This document shows positions 26,523 to 35,108 of a stretch of DNA of 64,000 bases, piece after piece. The DNA is from Pseudomonadota bacterium (GTDB lineage: Bacteria; Pseudomonadota; Gammaproteobacteria; Xanthomonadales; Xanthomonadaceae). Both the position numbers and the translations under genes were made by a program. The stretch is taken from positions 1 through 64,000 of the forward strand of contig JAFEBV010000014.1 in NCBI GenBank assembly GCA_018242485.1, in the 5' to 3' direction. The notes below the pieces were generated by a model that saw nothing but the letters and a program-made list of their open reading frames with translations, was not told the origin of the DNA and did not search any database. The number at the start of each line of letters is the position of its first letter. Within the stretch, counting starts at the first letter, position 1.

Positions 26523-28372
26523 GTCAACGCCTCCGCCTCGCGCTGCTGCAATTGCAGTTTCCACATCGCCGCGTAGGCGCCGTCGCGAGCCAGCAGTTCG
26601 GCGTGCGCGCCGCGTTCGACGATGCGCCCGGCGTCCATCACCAGAATCTCGTCGGCGTGCATCACCGTGGACAGCCGGTGCGCGATCACCAGGGTCGTGC
26701 GACCCACCGCGATGCGTTCGAGTTCGGACTGGATGGCCTGTTCGGACCTGGAATCCAGCGCCGAAGTGGCTTCGTCGAAGATCAGGATCGCTGGGTTCTT
26801 CAGCAACGCACGCGCGATGGCAACGCGCTGTTTCTCGCCGCCGGAGAGTTTCAATCCGCGCTCGCCGACTTCCGTCTGGTAGCCGTCGGGCAGGGAGACG
26901 ATCAACTCGTGGATGTGCGCAGCGCGCGCGGCAGCCTCGACTTCCTCGGTCGTGGCGTCCGGGCGGCCGTAGAGGATGTTGTAGTGGATGGTGTCGTTGA
27001 ACAGCACGGTGTCCTGCGGGACGATCGCGATCGCACCGCGCACCGAGGTCTGCGTGTAATCGCGCACGTCGCGCAGCGAACGGTCGTCGTCGCCCGTGCC
27101 TGACCCGGATATCGCGATGCGACCGGAATCCACGTCGTAGAAGCGATACAGCAGCCGCGCCAGCGTGGACTTGCCCGAGCCCGAATGCCCGACCACGGCA
27201 ACGGTGCCGCCGGGCGGGATCTGGAAGCTCACGTCCTGCAGGATGACCCGCCGCGGATCGTAGCCGAAGCGCACATGCTCGAAGGCCACGCGCGGCGTGT
27301 GCGTGCGCAGCGGCACGGCATCGGCGCGATCCTGCACGTCCTGCCGCTCGTCGAGCAGGCCGAACAGGCGTTCGAGGTTGGTGAAGGCCGCCTTGATCTC
27401 GCGGTACATCATGCCCAGCAGGTTCAGCGGCGCCGACAGTTGCAGCAGGTAGGCGTTGACCAGCACCAGATCGCCGACCGTCATCGTGCCGGCGACCACG
27501 CCGGTGGCGGCTCGCCACATCATCGCGGTGACGCCGATGGCGATGATCGCGCTCTGCCCGAGGTTGAGCATGGCCAGCGTCTTGCGCGCCATCACGTTGG
27601 CGTTTTCCAGATGCACGAGGCTGGCGTCGTAGCGGCGTGCCTCGTGTTCCTCGTTGCCGAAGTACTTGACGGTTTCGTAGTTGAGCAGCGAATCCACCGC
27701 GCGCTCGTTGGCGCGGGTGTCGGCCTCCACCGAGGCGCGGTAATAGCGCGTGCGCCAGTCGGTGATGGCGAAGGTGAATGCGCCGTAGGCGACCAGCGTG
27801 ACGAGGGTGATGCCGGCAAAACCCCAGTCGTAGTTCCACACCAGCACGAAGGTCACCAGCGCGACTTCCACGAGGGTGGGCACGATGGTGTACAGCGTCC
27901 AGTCCAGCAGGTCGGAGATCGCCGTGCTGCCGCGCTCGACATCGCGCGCCACCCCACCGGTGCGGCGGCCCAGATGGAAACGCAACGACAGTGCGTGCAG
28001 GTGACGGAACACCTGCAAGGTGAGCTGCCGCGACACCCTCGCCATCACCCGCGCGAACACCACTTGCCGCAACTCGGTGAACAAGGTGACCGCGATCCGC
28101 GAACCGCCGTAAGCCAGCAGCAGCGCGACCGGCAGTACGAGGATGGCGTGCGCGCCGGCTTTCGGCCCCAGCCCATCCACCAGCTGCTTGAGCAGCATCG
28201 GCACCGCGAGGTTGGCGAACTTGCCGGCCAGCACCAGCGCCAGCGCCAGCCCGATGCGCCCGGCGAATGGGCGCACGTAGGGCAGCAAGTCGCGCAACAC
28301 CTGCATCTCGCTGCGCGCGGAAGCAGGCTTGGCGAGCGGGGCTTCGCCGGTGGGCTGGGGTGGGGTGGTCAT
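26519..28372 (-). CDS. Atm1-like ABC exporter (ABCB7/HMT1 type)
   Basis: 617 aa half-transporter: six-helix domain (about 30-330), then ATPase with Walker A GHSGSGKS, signature LSGGEKQR and Walker B ILIFDEATSALDSR. The phrase NERAVDSLLNYETVKYFGNE is a marker of the Atm1/ABCB6-7 branch, which exports glutathione-linked or metal-conjugated compounds. ATG 28372 was chosen as the point where family similarity starts; the open frame extends 64 codons further without conserved content. It is convergent with the toxin gene and divergent from the MFS gene. Confidence 0.9.
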   Translation of the reverse strand: MTTPPQPTGEAPLAKPASARSEMQVLRDLLPYVRPFAGRIGLALALVLAGKFANLAVPMLLKQLVDGLGPKAGAHAILVLPVALLLAYGGSRIAVTLFTELRQVVFARVMARVSRQLTLQVFRHLHALSLRFHLGRRTGGVARDVERGSTAISDLLDWTLYTIVPTLVEVALVTFVLVWNYDWGFAGITLVTLVAYGAFTFAITDWRTRYYRASVEADTRANERAVDSLLNYETVKYFGNEEHEARRYDASLVHLENANVMARKTLAMLNLGQSAIIAIGVTAMMWRAATGVVAGTMTVGDLVLVNAYLLQLSAPLNLLGMMYREIKAAFTNLERLFGLLDERQDVQDRADAVPLRTHTPRVAFEHVRFGYDPRRVILQDVSFQIPPGGTVAVVGHSGSGKSTLARLLYRFYDVDSGRIAISGSGTGDDDRSLRDVRDYTQTSVRGAIAIVPQDTVLFNDTIHYNILYGRPDATTEEVEAAARAAHIHELIVSLPDGYQTEVGERGLKLSGGEKQRVAIARALLKNPAILIFDEATSALDSRSEQAIQSELERIAVGRTTLVIAHRLSTVMHADEILVMDAGRIVERGAHAELLARDGAYAAMWKLQLQQREAEALT

Positions 28373-28591
28373 GGGCTGGATGTGGAGCGTGAGACTGGAA
28401 ATGGAGCATCCCCGCACCGAGTTCAAGGCGCAAGGCAGATGACTGTTGCAAACGGGGATATGCCGATGCGATTCGAGGTGCAGACGCAGGCGACTGGTAT
28501 GCTTGCGCCGATTGAGAAGGGTACCGTTGATTTTTTCGCTGATCCTGTCGGGTGACGGCAGCACAGGTCGCTATGAGACTGGCAGGAGTAA

Positions 28592-28727
28592 CCCCTCTCC
28601 CTCCTGGAGAGGGTGCCGAAGGCGGGTGCGGGCGGAACCGACAGATCTCGGCTGTGTGGCATCGTTCACGCTTTTCAGTCCATTCCCTCATCCGCCCTGC
28701 GGGCACCTTCCCCCGGAGGGGGAAGGG
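28592..28727. repeat. Two REP-like palindromic elements in a divergent promoter region
   Basis: First element at 28592-28635 (CCCTCTCC-CTCCT-GGAGAGGG with a GGCGGGTGCGGGCGG tail). Second at 28684-28727 (CCCTGCGGG, then CCTTCCCCC/GGGGGAAGG), nearly identical to the element at 8730. They lie in the 399-bp gap between the Atm1-like gene and the Bcr/CflA gene. Apart from them I see no gene; promoters for both genes must be here but none is convincing by eye. Confidence 0.8.
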
Positions 28728-28771
28728 AAAAGCCGGGTCGTTTGTCTTTCAAGTCCCGCAGCAGGCATTCA

Positions 28772-30073
28772 ATGCGCCCCGACCTCTCCATCTCCCGCAC
28801 CCGGCTGGCCTTCGTGCTGGGTGCGTTGGCCATGTTCGGTCCGTTCTCGATCGACACCTTTTTCCCCGCGTTCGGCGCGATGGCGAAGGATTTCGGCGTG
28901 GGCCAGATGGCGATGCAGCAGACGATCAGCGTCTATCTGATCGCTTACGCCGCCGCGTCGTTGTTCCACGGCGCGCTGTCGGACGCCTATGGCCGGCGCA
29001 GGATCATCCTCTCCGGGTTGACGGTGTTCGCGCTGGCCTCGGTCGGCTGCGCGCTGTCGCGCACGCTGGAAACCCTGCTGGCGTGGCGCGCGCTGCAAGG
29101 GCTGTCGGCGGGCGTGGGTCTGATCGTCGGCCGCGCGGTGATCCGCGACTGCCTGCACGGCCACGACGCGCAGAAGATGATGAGCAGCGTGTCGATGATC
29201 TTCAGCATCGCCCCGGCGATCGCGCCGATGGTCGGCGGCTTCATCCTCGGCTGGGGCGGCTGGCACGACACGTTCTGGTTCCTCGTGCTGTTCGCCGTCG
29301 CGCTGTGGCTGGCGACGTTCTTCGCATTGCCGGAAACCCATCCGCCGGCGGCGCGCATCGCCTTCCATCCCGACACGCTGCTGGCCTCGTTTCGCACGAT
29401 GCTCGGCAACCGCGCGTTCGTGAAGCTGGCGCTGGCCGGCTCGATGAACTTCAACGCGCTGTTCCTGTACATCTCCTCGGTGCCGGTGTTCGTGCCCGGG
29501 TTGCTGGGCTTGGACGAGCATCAATACAGCTGGTTCTTCGCCCCCACCATCGCCGGGATGATGCTCGGCGCGTTCGCCTCCGGACGCATGGCCGGGCGTG
29601 TGGACGGCCTGCGCATGGCGAACTGGGGCTGGGCGATCGGCGGCGTGGCGGGCGCGATCAACATCGCGTTCAACCTGCTCGCCTCCGACTTGCATCCGCT
29701 GCCATTCACCGCGTTCGGCGTGCATCTGCTGCTGCCGCTGGCGGTGCTGCCGGTCAGCCTGACCGCGTTCGGCATCGCGCTGGTGTTCCCGATCCTCACC
29801 CTCGCCTTGCTGGACATGTATCCGCAGCAGCGGGGCGGCGCGTCGTCCGCGCAGGCGTTCATCGGTTTGATCTTGAATGCCATCGTCGCCGGCGTCATCG
29901 CGCCGTTCGTCGCCCCCGCGCACGGCAGCCATCTCGGACTGCGGCTGGCGACGACCGCGGCCGGTTTCACCTTCATCGGCTGGTTGCTGTGGCGCGGGCA
30001 TGCGCGCGCCGGCACACCAGCGCCGGTCGATGCAGTCGATGCAGCGCCGCTGGAACCGCTGGGTGAGCTATGA
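28772..30073 (+). CDS. Bcr/CflA-family MFS drug exporter
   Basis: 433 aa, 12 transmembrane helices. The motifs PFSIDTFFPAFGAMAKDFGV, GALSDAYGRRRIILSG (motif A) and RALQGLSAGVGLIVGRAVIRD (motif C region) are those of the Bcr/CflA subfamily of DHA1 exporters. ATG 28772 gives the usual N-terminus; the longer frame runs through the REP element. The stop overlaps the convergent permease gene by 6 bp. Confidence 0.9.
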   Translation: MRPDLSISRTRLAFVLGALAMFGPFSIDTFFPAFGAMAKDFGVGQMAMQQTISVYLIAYAAASLFHGALSDAYGRRRIILSGLTVFALASVGCALSRTLETLLAWRALQGLSAGVGLIVGRAVIRDCLHGHDAQKMMSSVSMIFSIAPAIAPMVGGFILGWGGWHDTFWFLVLFAVALWLATFFALPETHPPAARIAFHPDTLLASFRTMLGNRAFVKLALAGSMNFNALFLYISSVPVFVPGLLGLDEHQYSWFFAPTIAGMMLGAFASGRMAGRVDGLRMANWGWAIGGVAGAINIAFNLLASDLHPLPFTAFGVHLLLPLAVLPVSLTAFGIALVFPILTLALLDMYPQQRGGASSAQAFIGLILNAIVAGVIAPFVAPAHGSHLGLRLATTAAGFTFIGWLLWRGHARAGTPAPVDAVDAAPLEPLGEL

Positions 30074-31405
30074 CGATTGCGCGGTGACGACCGCAGTCTG
30101 GCGCGCCCGCATGCGCACGAAAGCATGCAAGGGCAGCCCCGCGACCATCAGGGCGATGCCCCACAACACCGCTTCGCGGCCTGCGCCATACAGCGTCCAC
30201 AGCGCGTAGATCGTCCCCAGCGCGCCGGCGACGGCCAGCCCGGTGCTGCGCCCGCGCGCGCCGGCCAGCGCTCCGGTGTGCAGGGTGCGCAGCAAGGCCA
30301 GCGCGCACAGCAGGTACATGAACAAGGTCGCGGTGGTCGAAAGCAGGATCATGAAGTTGAACACCGCCGTGAGCGATTTGCCGTAGCTGGTCGCCAGCAG
30401 CAACGAGGTCAGCACCGCGTTGACCACCAGCGCGACAACGGGCGCGCCACGCGCCGACACCCGCGTGAACGCTGCGGGAAACAGGCGATCGCGCGCGAGT
30501 TGCGCGGCGAACTCGGCATTGAGGAAGGTCCAGCCGTTGAGTGCGCCCAGACAACTGATCGCGGCGAACAGTGCCACCGCATGCCCGGCCGTGCCGCCCC
30601 AGAACAGCGCCACGGCATCGGCGAATGGCGCGGCCGAGTGCGTGAGCTGCGCGGCGGGTATCAGCGCCATCACGGTGGTGCAAGCGATGACGGTGATGCC
30701 CGCCGAAAACACCGCGCCGAGCACGCTGGCCAGCGGCACGTTGCGATCCGGATTGCGGACACGACACGCCACCATCGCCGCCGATTCGACGCCAGTCAGC
30801 GCCCACAGGGTCAACGCGGCGGCGGCGGTCATGTCGCCCAGCTTGAATGGCGTGGCCGCCAGATGCGCGTTGTGCAATTGCGGGTTGGCGGTGGCAAACA
30901 GCCAGATGCCCAAACCGATCACGGCGATCAGCGGCACCAGTTTGATTGCCGTTGTCGCCATCTGCGTTCGACTGGCCGCACGCGCGCCGTACAGACTCAC
31001 CCCGGTCAGCACCCACAGCAATCCGAACGTGGCGGCAGGCGCGGCGACGGCCCCCGCCAACCCCGGCAGCAGATTGCTGAGGTAGCTGACGGCAGCAGTC
31101 GCCAGCGCGACGTTGCCGACGAGGTTGGCCACCCAATAGGCCCAGACGACCACGAACGCGGTGGCGTCGCCGAACGCGGCGCGGGTGTAGTCCTGCGGCC
31201 CGCCGGCATCCGGAAACGCGCGACTCAGAGCGGCGAACACCAGCGCCAGCACGATGGATCCGGACGCGGTCAGCAGCCACGCCCACACGCTGTTCATCCC
31301 GAACGGCGCCAGCGATGCCGGCAACAGGAAGATGCCCGAGCCGACGATGTTGCCGACCACCAGTGCGACGCACGCCCACAAGCCGAGCTGGCGCGTTGCG
31401 TTCAT
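30068..31405 (-). CDS. APC-family amino acid permease
   Basis: 445 aa with about 12 transmembrane helices. The first helix carries VGNIVGSGIFLLPASLAPFG, the unwound GSG(I/V)F substrate-binding motif of the APC superfamily. WALTGVESAAM in helix 6 is the second half of the site. Similar to arginine/agmatine or putrescine-type antiporters of the PotE/AdiC group, but the substrate cannot be assigned. Confidence 0.88.
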   Translation of the reverse strand: MNATRQLGLWACVALVVGNIVGSGIFLLPASLAPFGMNSVWAWLLTASGSIVLALVFAALSRAFPDAGGPQDYTRAAFGDATAFVVVWAYWVANLVGNVALATAAVSYLSNLLPGLAGAVAAPAATFGLLWVLTGVSLYGARAASRTQMATTAIKLVPLIAVIGLGIWLFATANPQLHNAHLAATPFKLGDMTAAAALTLWALTGVESAAMVACRVRNPDRNVPLASVLGAVFSAGITVIACTTVMALIPAAQLTHSAAPFADAVALFWGGTAGHAVALFAAISCLGALNGWTFLNAEFAAQLARDRLFPAAFTRVSARGAPVVALVVNAVLTSLLLATSYGKSLTAVFNFMILLSTTATLFMYLLCALALLRTLHTGALAGARGRSTGLAVAGALGTIYALWTLYGAGREAVLWGIALMVAGLPLHAFVRMRARQTAVVTAQSS

Positions 31406-31430
31406 CGGCGCTCCGATTGTGGGTGAGCCG

Positions 31431-31796
31431 TCAGCGGGCGTAGAGCGTGGCCGCGAGCGCGAGGATCGCCGGCCCGCCCTGCGCGTAGAGGATGCGCATC
31501 TTCACGCTGTACGCGCCGTACAGCGCGGCGACGATCACGCAGCCGAGGAAGAAGCACTTCAGATGCAGGGCGAAGGTCGGATCAGACTGCACCAGGCTCC
31601 AGACCAGACCGGCGACGAGAAAGCCGTTGTACAGGCCCTGATTGGCGGCCAGCGACTTGCTGGCTTCGGCGAACTCGGCGGTCAGCCCGAATACCTTCCG
31701 GGTTGCGGGCTTGGTCCACGCGAACATTTCCAGATACAGGAAATACAGATGCTCGACGGCGACGAGGCCGACGAGGATCAGGGCGAGCAGGTGCAT
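31431..31796 (-). CDS. DUF1304 membrane protein
   Basis: 121 aa, four predicted transmembrane helices. The phrases VAVEHLYFLYLEMFAWTKP, NQGLYNGFLVAGL and GAYSVKMRILYAQGGPA are typical of DUF1304, a small inner-membrane family without a known activity. It lies 25 bp upstream of the permease gene on the same strand and may be cotranscribed with it. Confidence 0.88.
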   Translation of the reverse strand: MHLLALILVGLVAVEHLYFLYLEMFAWTKPATRKVFGLTAEFAEASKSLAANQGLYNGFLVAGLVWSLVQSDPTFALHLKCFFLGCVIVAALYGAYSVKMRILYAQGGPAILALAATLYAR

Positions 31797-31894
31797 GTGG
31801 ATTCCTTCGGCGCTGGGAGGGATGTTGGCGGATCATGTGCCTGCGGGTACCGTTGGGCAAGCGGAATCGCGATGTGATCGGCGGGCGGGTTCTT

Positions 31895-32183
31895 CCTTCT
31901 CCCATTGGGAGAAGGTGGCGCGAAGCGCCGGATGAGGGAACGCGCCTCGACGTGCGAAGGAGTTGGTTTCCTGATGAGCCGGCATATTCCCCTCACCCGC
32001 CGCGCCTGTGGCGCGTTGGCCTGCACCTGCGGGAGATGCTTTTTTTCCTTCCCCCTCTGGGGGAAGGTGGCGCGTAGCGCCGGATGAGGGAACGCACTGC
32101 CCGTCGCCAGAACCACCTTTCTCAACGAACCGAATGGCTTTCCCTCATCCGCCCTGCGGGCACCTTCTCCCAGAGGGAGAAGG
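31895..32183. repeat. Cluster of four REP-like elements upstream of radA
   Basis: Four palindromic elements in the 495-bp gap between the DUF1304 gene and radA. At 31895-31940: CTTCTCCC/GGGAGAAG with GGCGCGAAGCGCC. At 31988-32020: a CGCCGCGCC-type hairpin. At 32047-32091: CCTTCCCCC/GGGGGAAGG with GGCGCGTAGCGCC. At 32141-32183: CCCTGCGGG with CTTCTCCC/GGGAGAAG, in opposite orientation. Between and around them I see no gene. Orientation alternates, so the transcribed RNA could fold into long stems. Confidence 0.85.
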
Positions 32184-32291
32184 AACAGCCAACGGTTTGC
32201 ATGCGCATAGTGCGATCAGCAGCCTGATCCATCTCGTTGGATGAGATCGAATCCCGCTACAGTGTCCGTATTCCCGACGGCGCCGCGATCC

Positions 32292-33683
32292 ATGCCCAAA
32301 GCCAAATCCGCCTACGTGTGCTCCGACTGCGGGGCCGATTACAGCAAGTGGCAGGGCCAGTGCGAGGCCTGCGGGGCGTGGAACACGCTGGCGGAGTTCG
32401 TCGTCGGGCCGGCCACGCCGGCGGCGGCGAAGGCGGCGACGCGCACGGGCTACGCCGGCGCCGACGCGACGAAAGTGGTGCCGCTGCACAGCGTCGGGCA
32501 GGTCGAGGAGGTGCGCACGCTCACCGGCATCGGCGAGTTCGACCGTGTGCTCGGCGGCGGGCTGGTGGAAGGCTCGGTGGTGCTGGTCGGCGGCGATCCG
32601 GGGATCGGCAAATCGACCTTGCTGTTGCAGGCGCTGGCGAGCCTGCGCAAGCACCAGCCGGGGCCGGATTTTGCGGGGTTGTACGTCACCGGCGAGGAAA
32701 GCCTCGCGCAGGTCGCCGCGCGCGGGCGTCGGCTCGGGCTGACGCTCGACGGCCTCGACGCGCTGGCCGAGACCTGCATCGAGCGCATCCTCGCGCAAGT
32801 ACAGACCGCGAAGCCGAAACTCGTCGTCGCCGATTCGATCCAGACGTTATGGAGCGAGCAACTCGCCGCCGCGCCCGGCTCGGTGTCGCAAGTGCGTGAA
32901 ACCGCCGCGCGACTGGTGCGCCACGCGAAGGAAACCGGCACCAGCGTGTTCCTCGTCGGCCACGTCACCAAGGAAGGCGGCATCGCCGGCCCGCGCGTGC
33001 TCGAACACATGGTCGATGCGGTGCTGTATTTCGAAGGCGAAACCGGCTCGCGCTTCCGCGTGCTGCGCGCGTTCAAGAACCGCTTCGGCGCGGTCAACGA
33101 ACTGGGCGTGTTCGCGATGGGCGAGCGCGGCCTGCGCGAGGTGCCCAACCCGTCGGCGATCTTCCTTTCCGGTTCCGACACCCCGCAGCCCGGCAGCGTG
33201 GTGATGGTCACCCGCGAGGGCACGCGGCCGCTGCTGGTTGAAGTGCAGGCGCTGGTCGATCACTCGCCGCTGGCCAATCCGCGCCGCGTCACCCTCGGGC
33301 TGGAACAGAACCGGCTGGCGATGCTGCTGGCGGTGCTGCATCGCCACGGCGGCGTGGGCGTGTTCGATCAGGACGTGTTCGTCAACATCGTCGGCGGCAT
33401 CCGCGTGCAGGAAACCGCCGCCGACCTGCCGGTGCTGCTGGCGGTGCTGTCATCGCTGCGCGACAAGCCGCTGGCGGAAAAGACCGTGGCCTTCGGCGAG
33501 GTTGGCCTGTCCGGCGAAATCCGCCCGGTGCCCAACGGCGAGGAGCGCTTGAAGGAAGCCGCCTCGCACGGCTTCAAGCGCGCGATCGTGCCGAAGGCGA
33601 ATGCGCCGAAGAAGGGCAGGGTGGGCGAGATGGAAGTGGTCGGCGTGGAACGACTGGCGCAGGCGCTGGAGCAGGCCGGATGA
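32292..33683 (+). CDS. radA: DNA repair protein RadA
   Basis: 463 aa. RadA is a RecA-like ATPase that helps branch migration in recombination. The N-terminal zinc finger is CSDCGADYSKWQGQCEAC, followed by Walker A GGDPGIGKST (about 105) and the RadA-specific KNRFG motif. A C-terminal Lon-protease-like domain ends the protein. ATG 32292 begins MPKAKSAYVCSDCG; the preceding 17 in-frame codons are not conserved. Confidence 0.96.
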   Translation: MPKAKSAYVCSDCGADYSKWQGQCEACGAWNTLAEFVVGPATPAAAKAATRTGYAGADATKVVPLHSVGQVEEVRTLTGIGEFDRVLGGGLVEGSVVLVGGDPGIGKSTLLLQALASLRKHQPGPDFAGLYVTGEESLAQVAARGRRLGLTLDGLDALAETCIERILAQVQTAKPKLVVADSIQTLWSEQLAAAPGSVSQVRETAARLVRHAKETGTSVFLVGHVTKEGGIAGPRVLEHMVDAVLYFEGETGSRFRVLRAFKNRFGAVNELGVFAMGERGLREVPNPSAIFLSGSDTPQPGSVVMVTREGTRPLLVEVQALVDHSPLANPRRVTLGLEQNRLAMLLAVLHRHGGVGVFDQDVFVNIVGGIRVQETAADLPVLLAVLSSLRDKPLAEKTVAFGEVGLSGEIRPVPNGEERLKEAASHGFKRAIVPKANAPKKGRVGEMEVVGVERLAQALEQAG

Positions 33684-33699
33684 TCGCGTTGGCGTGATG

Positions 33700-33795
33700 C
33701 CTTTCCAGCCAAGGCAACACTGATTTATTCAGCGTTGCCAGTTGGCTACGGAAGGCGTGCGCCGATAATTCCGCGATTGGATTATTCAGCGCATC
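33700..33795. repeat. Long imperfect hairpin and TTATTCAGCG direct repeats
   Basis: Between the convergent radA and the 82-aa gene. AGCCAAGGCAACACTGA (33708-33724) pairs with TCAGCGTTGCCAGTTGGCT (33730-33748) with small bulges, and GCCTTTCC/GGAAGGC extends the stem outward. TTATTCAGCG occurs at 33727-33736 and again near 33782-33791, the second followed by CATCCCTA. The element could act as a two-way transcription barrier. The TTATTCAGCGCATCCCTA edge also resembles terminal sequences of IS5-like elements, but no transposase is present. Confidence 0.45.
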
Positions 33796-33802
33796 CCTAA
33801 AG

Positions 33803-34051
33803 TTACTGACCGCAGCAGCCGCAACAGCCGTCGCCGTCGGCGCATTCGTCGATGCTGTCCTCGCGGCTGCGCACGGGCACGCCCAGCACGCCGGTCATGA
33901 TGCTGGCCACGCGCTCGCTGGATAGTTTGCTGGCCACCTCGACGGCACCGGGTCTCGAACCGCCGCGCACGTCGGCCAGCGGATCCTCGCGCCGGATCGC
34001 GGTGCGCAGGCGTTCAATGTTCTCCGGGGAGGCGTTCAGCAATTGGGTCAT
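33803..34051 (-). CDS. Small Cys-rich protein, unknown function
   Basis: 82 aa. The N-terminal 55 residues are helical and polar (NIERLRTAIRREDPLADVRGG; VASKLSSERVASIMTGVLG). The C-terminus is acidic and cysteine-rich: DECADGDGCCGCCGQ, five Cys in the last 13 residues. No signal peptide, so cytoplasmic. I do not recognise a named family. The Cys cluster suggests metal or iron-sulfur binding. An Fnr/Dnr-type box is centred about 68 bp upstream of the start, so expression is probably anaerobic, together with the nar genes 1-2 kb away. Confidence 0.72.
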   Translation of the reverse strand: MTQLLNASPENIERLRTAIRREDPLADVRGGSRPGAVEVASKLSSERVASIMTGVLGVPVRSREDSIDECADGDGCCGCCGQ

Positions 34052-34112
34052 GGTGAATCTCTCTCAGCAGGAAACGAGGCAGCCACAGTGACGCGACGCG
34101 CGTCGGGCGTCG

Positions 34113-34126
34113 CTGACCCAGATCAA
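34113..34126 (-). promoter_or_regulatory. Fnr/Dnr-type box upstream of the Cys-rich small protein
   Basis: Minus-strand TTGAT-CTGG-GTCAG; 8 of 10 consensus positions of TTGAT-N4-ATCAA. Its centre is 68 bp from the start of the 82-aa gene. It could in principle also influence the divergent dehydrogenase gene, whose start is about 196 bp away. Confidence 0.55.
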
Positions 34127-34315
34127 GGTCTGCCCAAGACCGCATATTGAGTGACGCCATGGAATGCAACCGATGCGGATGACGGTTCATGCCGAACATG
34201 AATGCGGATTCATCGCATCGTTTGCGCCGCCCCGTGGATACGGCATGATCATCGTTCGTCCCGTCTTTCGTAGTGCTGCGGGATCGGGGAATATCAACCA
34301 CGGGGAAACGTCACC

Positions 34316-35065
34316 ATGATCTTTGCCTTGCTCGGCTATGGCCGTTTCGGCCACGCCTTCGCCGATTTGCTGTTGCGCGCAGGCCACGGCGTGCGCGTGT
34401 TCGATCCGAAGGCCGAGGTGCCGCCCGCACTGAAGCGCGAGTCGATGGCGGCGGCCGTGCAGGATGCCGAGTGGGTGGTGCTGGCGATGCCGGTGCCGCT
34501 GATGGAGGCCGCGTTACGCAAGTTGCGCCCGCTGCTGACTCCGCGCCATACCGTCTTCGACGTCGGCAGCGTCAAGCAGCATCCCTGCGCGATGATGGAA
34601 GACCAGCTCGGTGGCGCCATCCCGCACGTGGGCGCGCATCCGCTGTTCGGCCCGATGAGCGTGGCGCGCGGCGAAGCCCTGCGTGTGGTGCTGAGCGCCA
34701 GCCCGCTGCATCCGGTCGCCGCCGACCGCGCGCGCACGTTGTTTGAATTGCTGGGATTCACGGTGATCCTGAAGGATGCAGCCAGCCACGATCGCGCGAT
34801 GGCGCGAACCCACGCGCTGGCGTTCTACATCGCTCGCGCGATGGTGGAGATGGGCGTTGGCGACGACCTGTCGATGGCGCCGCCATCGTTCCTCGGTCTT
34901 GCCAACATGATCGCCACCGTGCGCGGCGACGCCGGCCATCTGTTCGCGTCCATCCAGCGCGAAAACCCGTACACGCAGGCCGCGCGCGAAGAATTGCTGG
35001 AGCATCTGGGCCAGATTCATCAACGCCTGCTCGACGGCAAGGACGCGATGCCGATTCCGCCCTGA
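34316..35065 (+). CDS. Prephenate/arogenate dehydrogenase-like protein (TyrA family)
   Basis: 249 aa. Rossmann-type NAD(P) motif LGYGRFGHAFADLLLRAGH at the N-terminus. VFDVGSVKQHP, GAHPLFGPMS and the helical HDRAMARTHALAFYIARAMVEMG match TyrA dehydrogenases, including the His in GAHPLFGP. Slightly shorter than most TyrA proteins and without chorismate mutase or ACT domains. It probably oxidises prephenate or arogenate for tyrosine synthesis, but a different 3-hydroxyacid-like substrate is possible. Preceded by GGGGAAA as ribosome-binding site. Confidence 0.82.
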   Translation: MIFALLGYGRFGHAFADLLLRAGHGVRVFDPKAEVPPALKRESMAAAVQDAEWVVLAMPVPLMEAALRKLRPLLTPRHTVFDVGSVKQHPCAMMEDQLGGAIPHVGAHPLFGPMSVARGEALRVVLSASPLHPVAADRARTLFELLGFTVILKDAASHDRAMARTHALAFYIARAMVEMGVGDDLSMAPPSFLGLANMIATVRGDAGHLFASIQRENPYTQAAREELLEHLGQIHQRLLDGKDAMPIPP

Positions 35066-35108
35066 GATCGGATCGCCGCCAGCACCTGCTGCTCTGCGTA
35101 TCGGAATT

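Noticed and set aside
26004..28706. Long alternative reading frame over the Atm1-like gene
   Set aside because: Same strand but a different frame from the ABC transporter; Arg/His-rich, no motifs.
33684..34315. Complete insertion sequence around the Cys-rich gene
   Set aside because: No transposase reading frame; only a hairpin and short IS-end-like repeats are visible.
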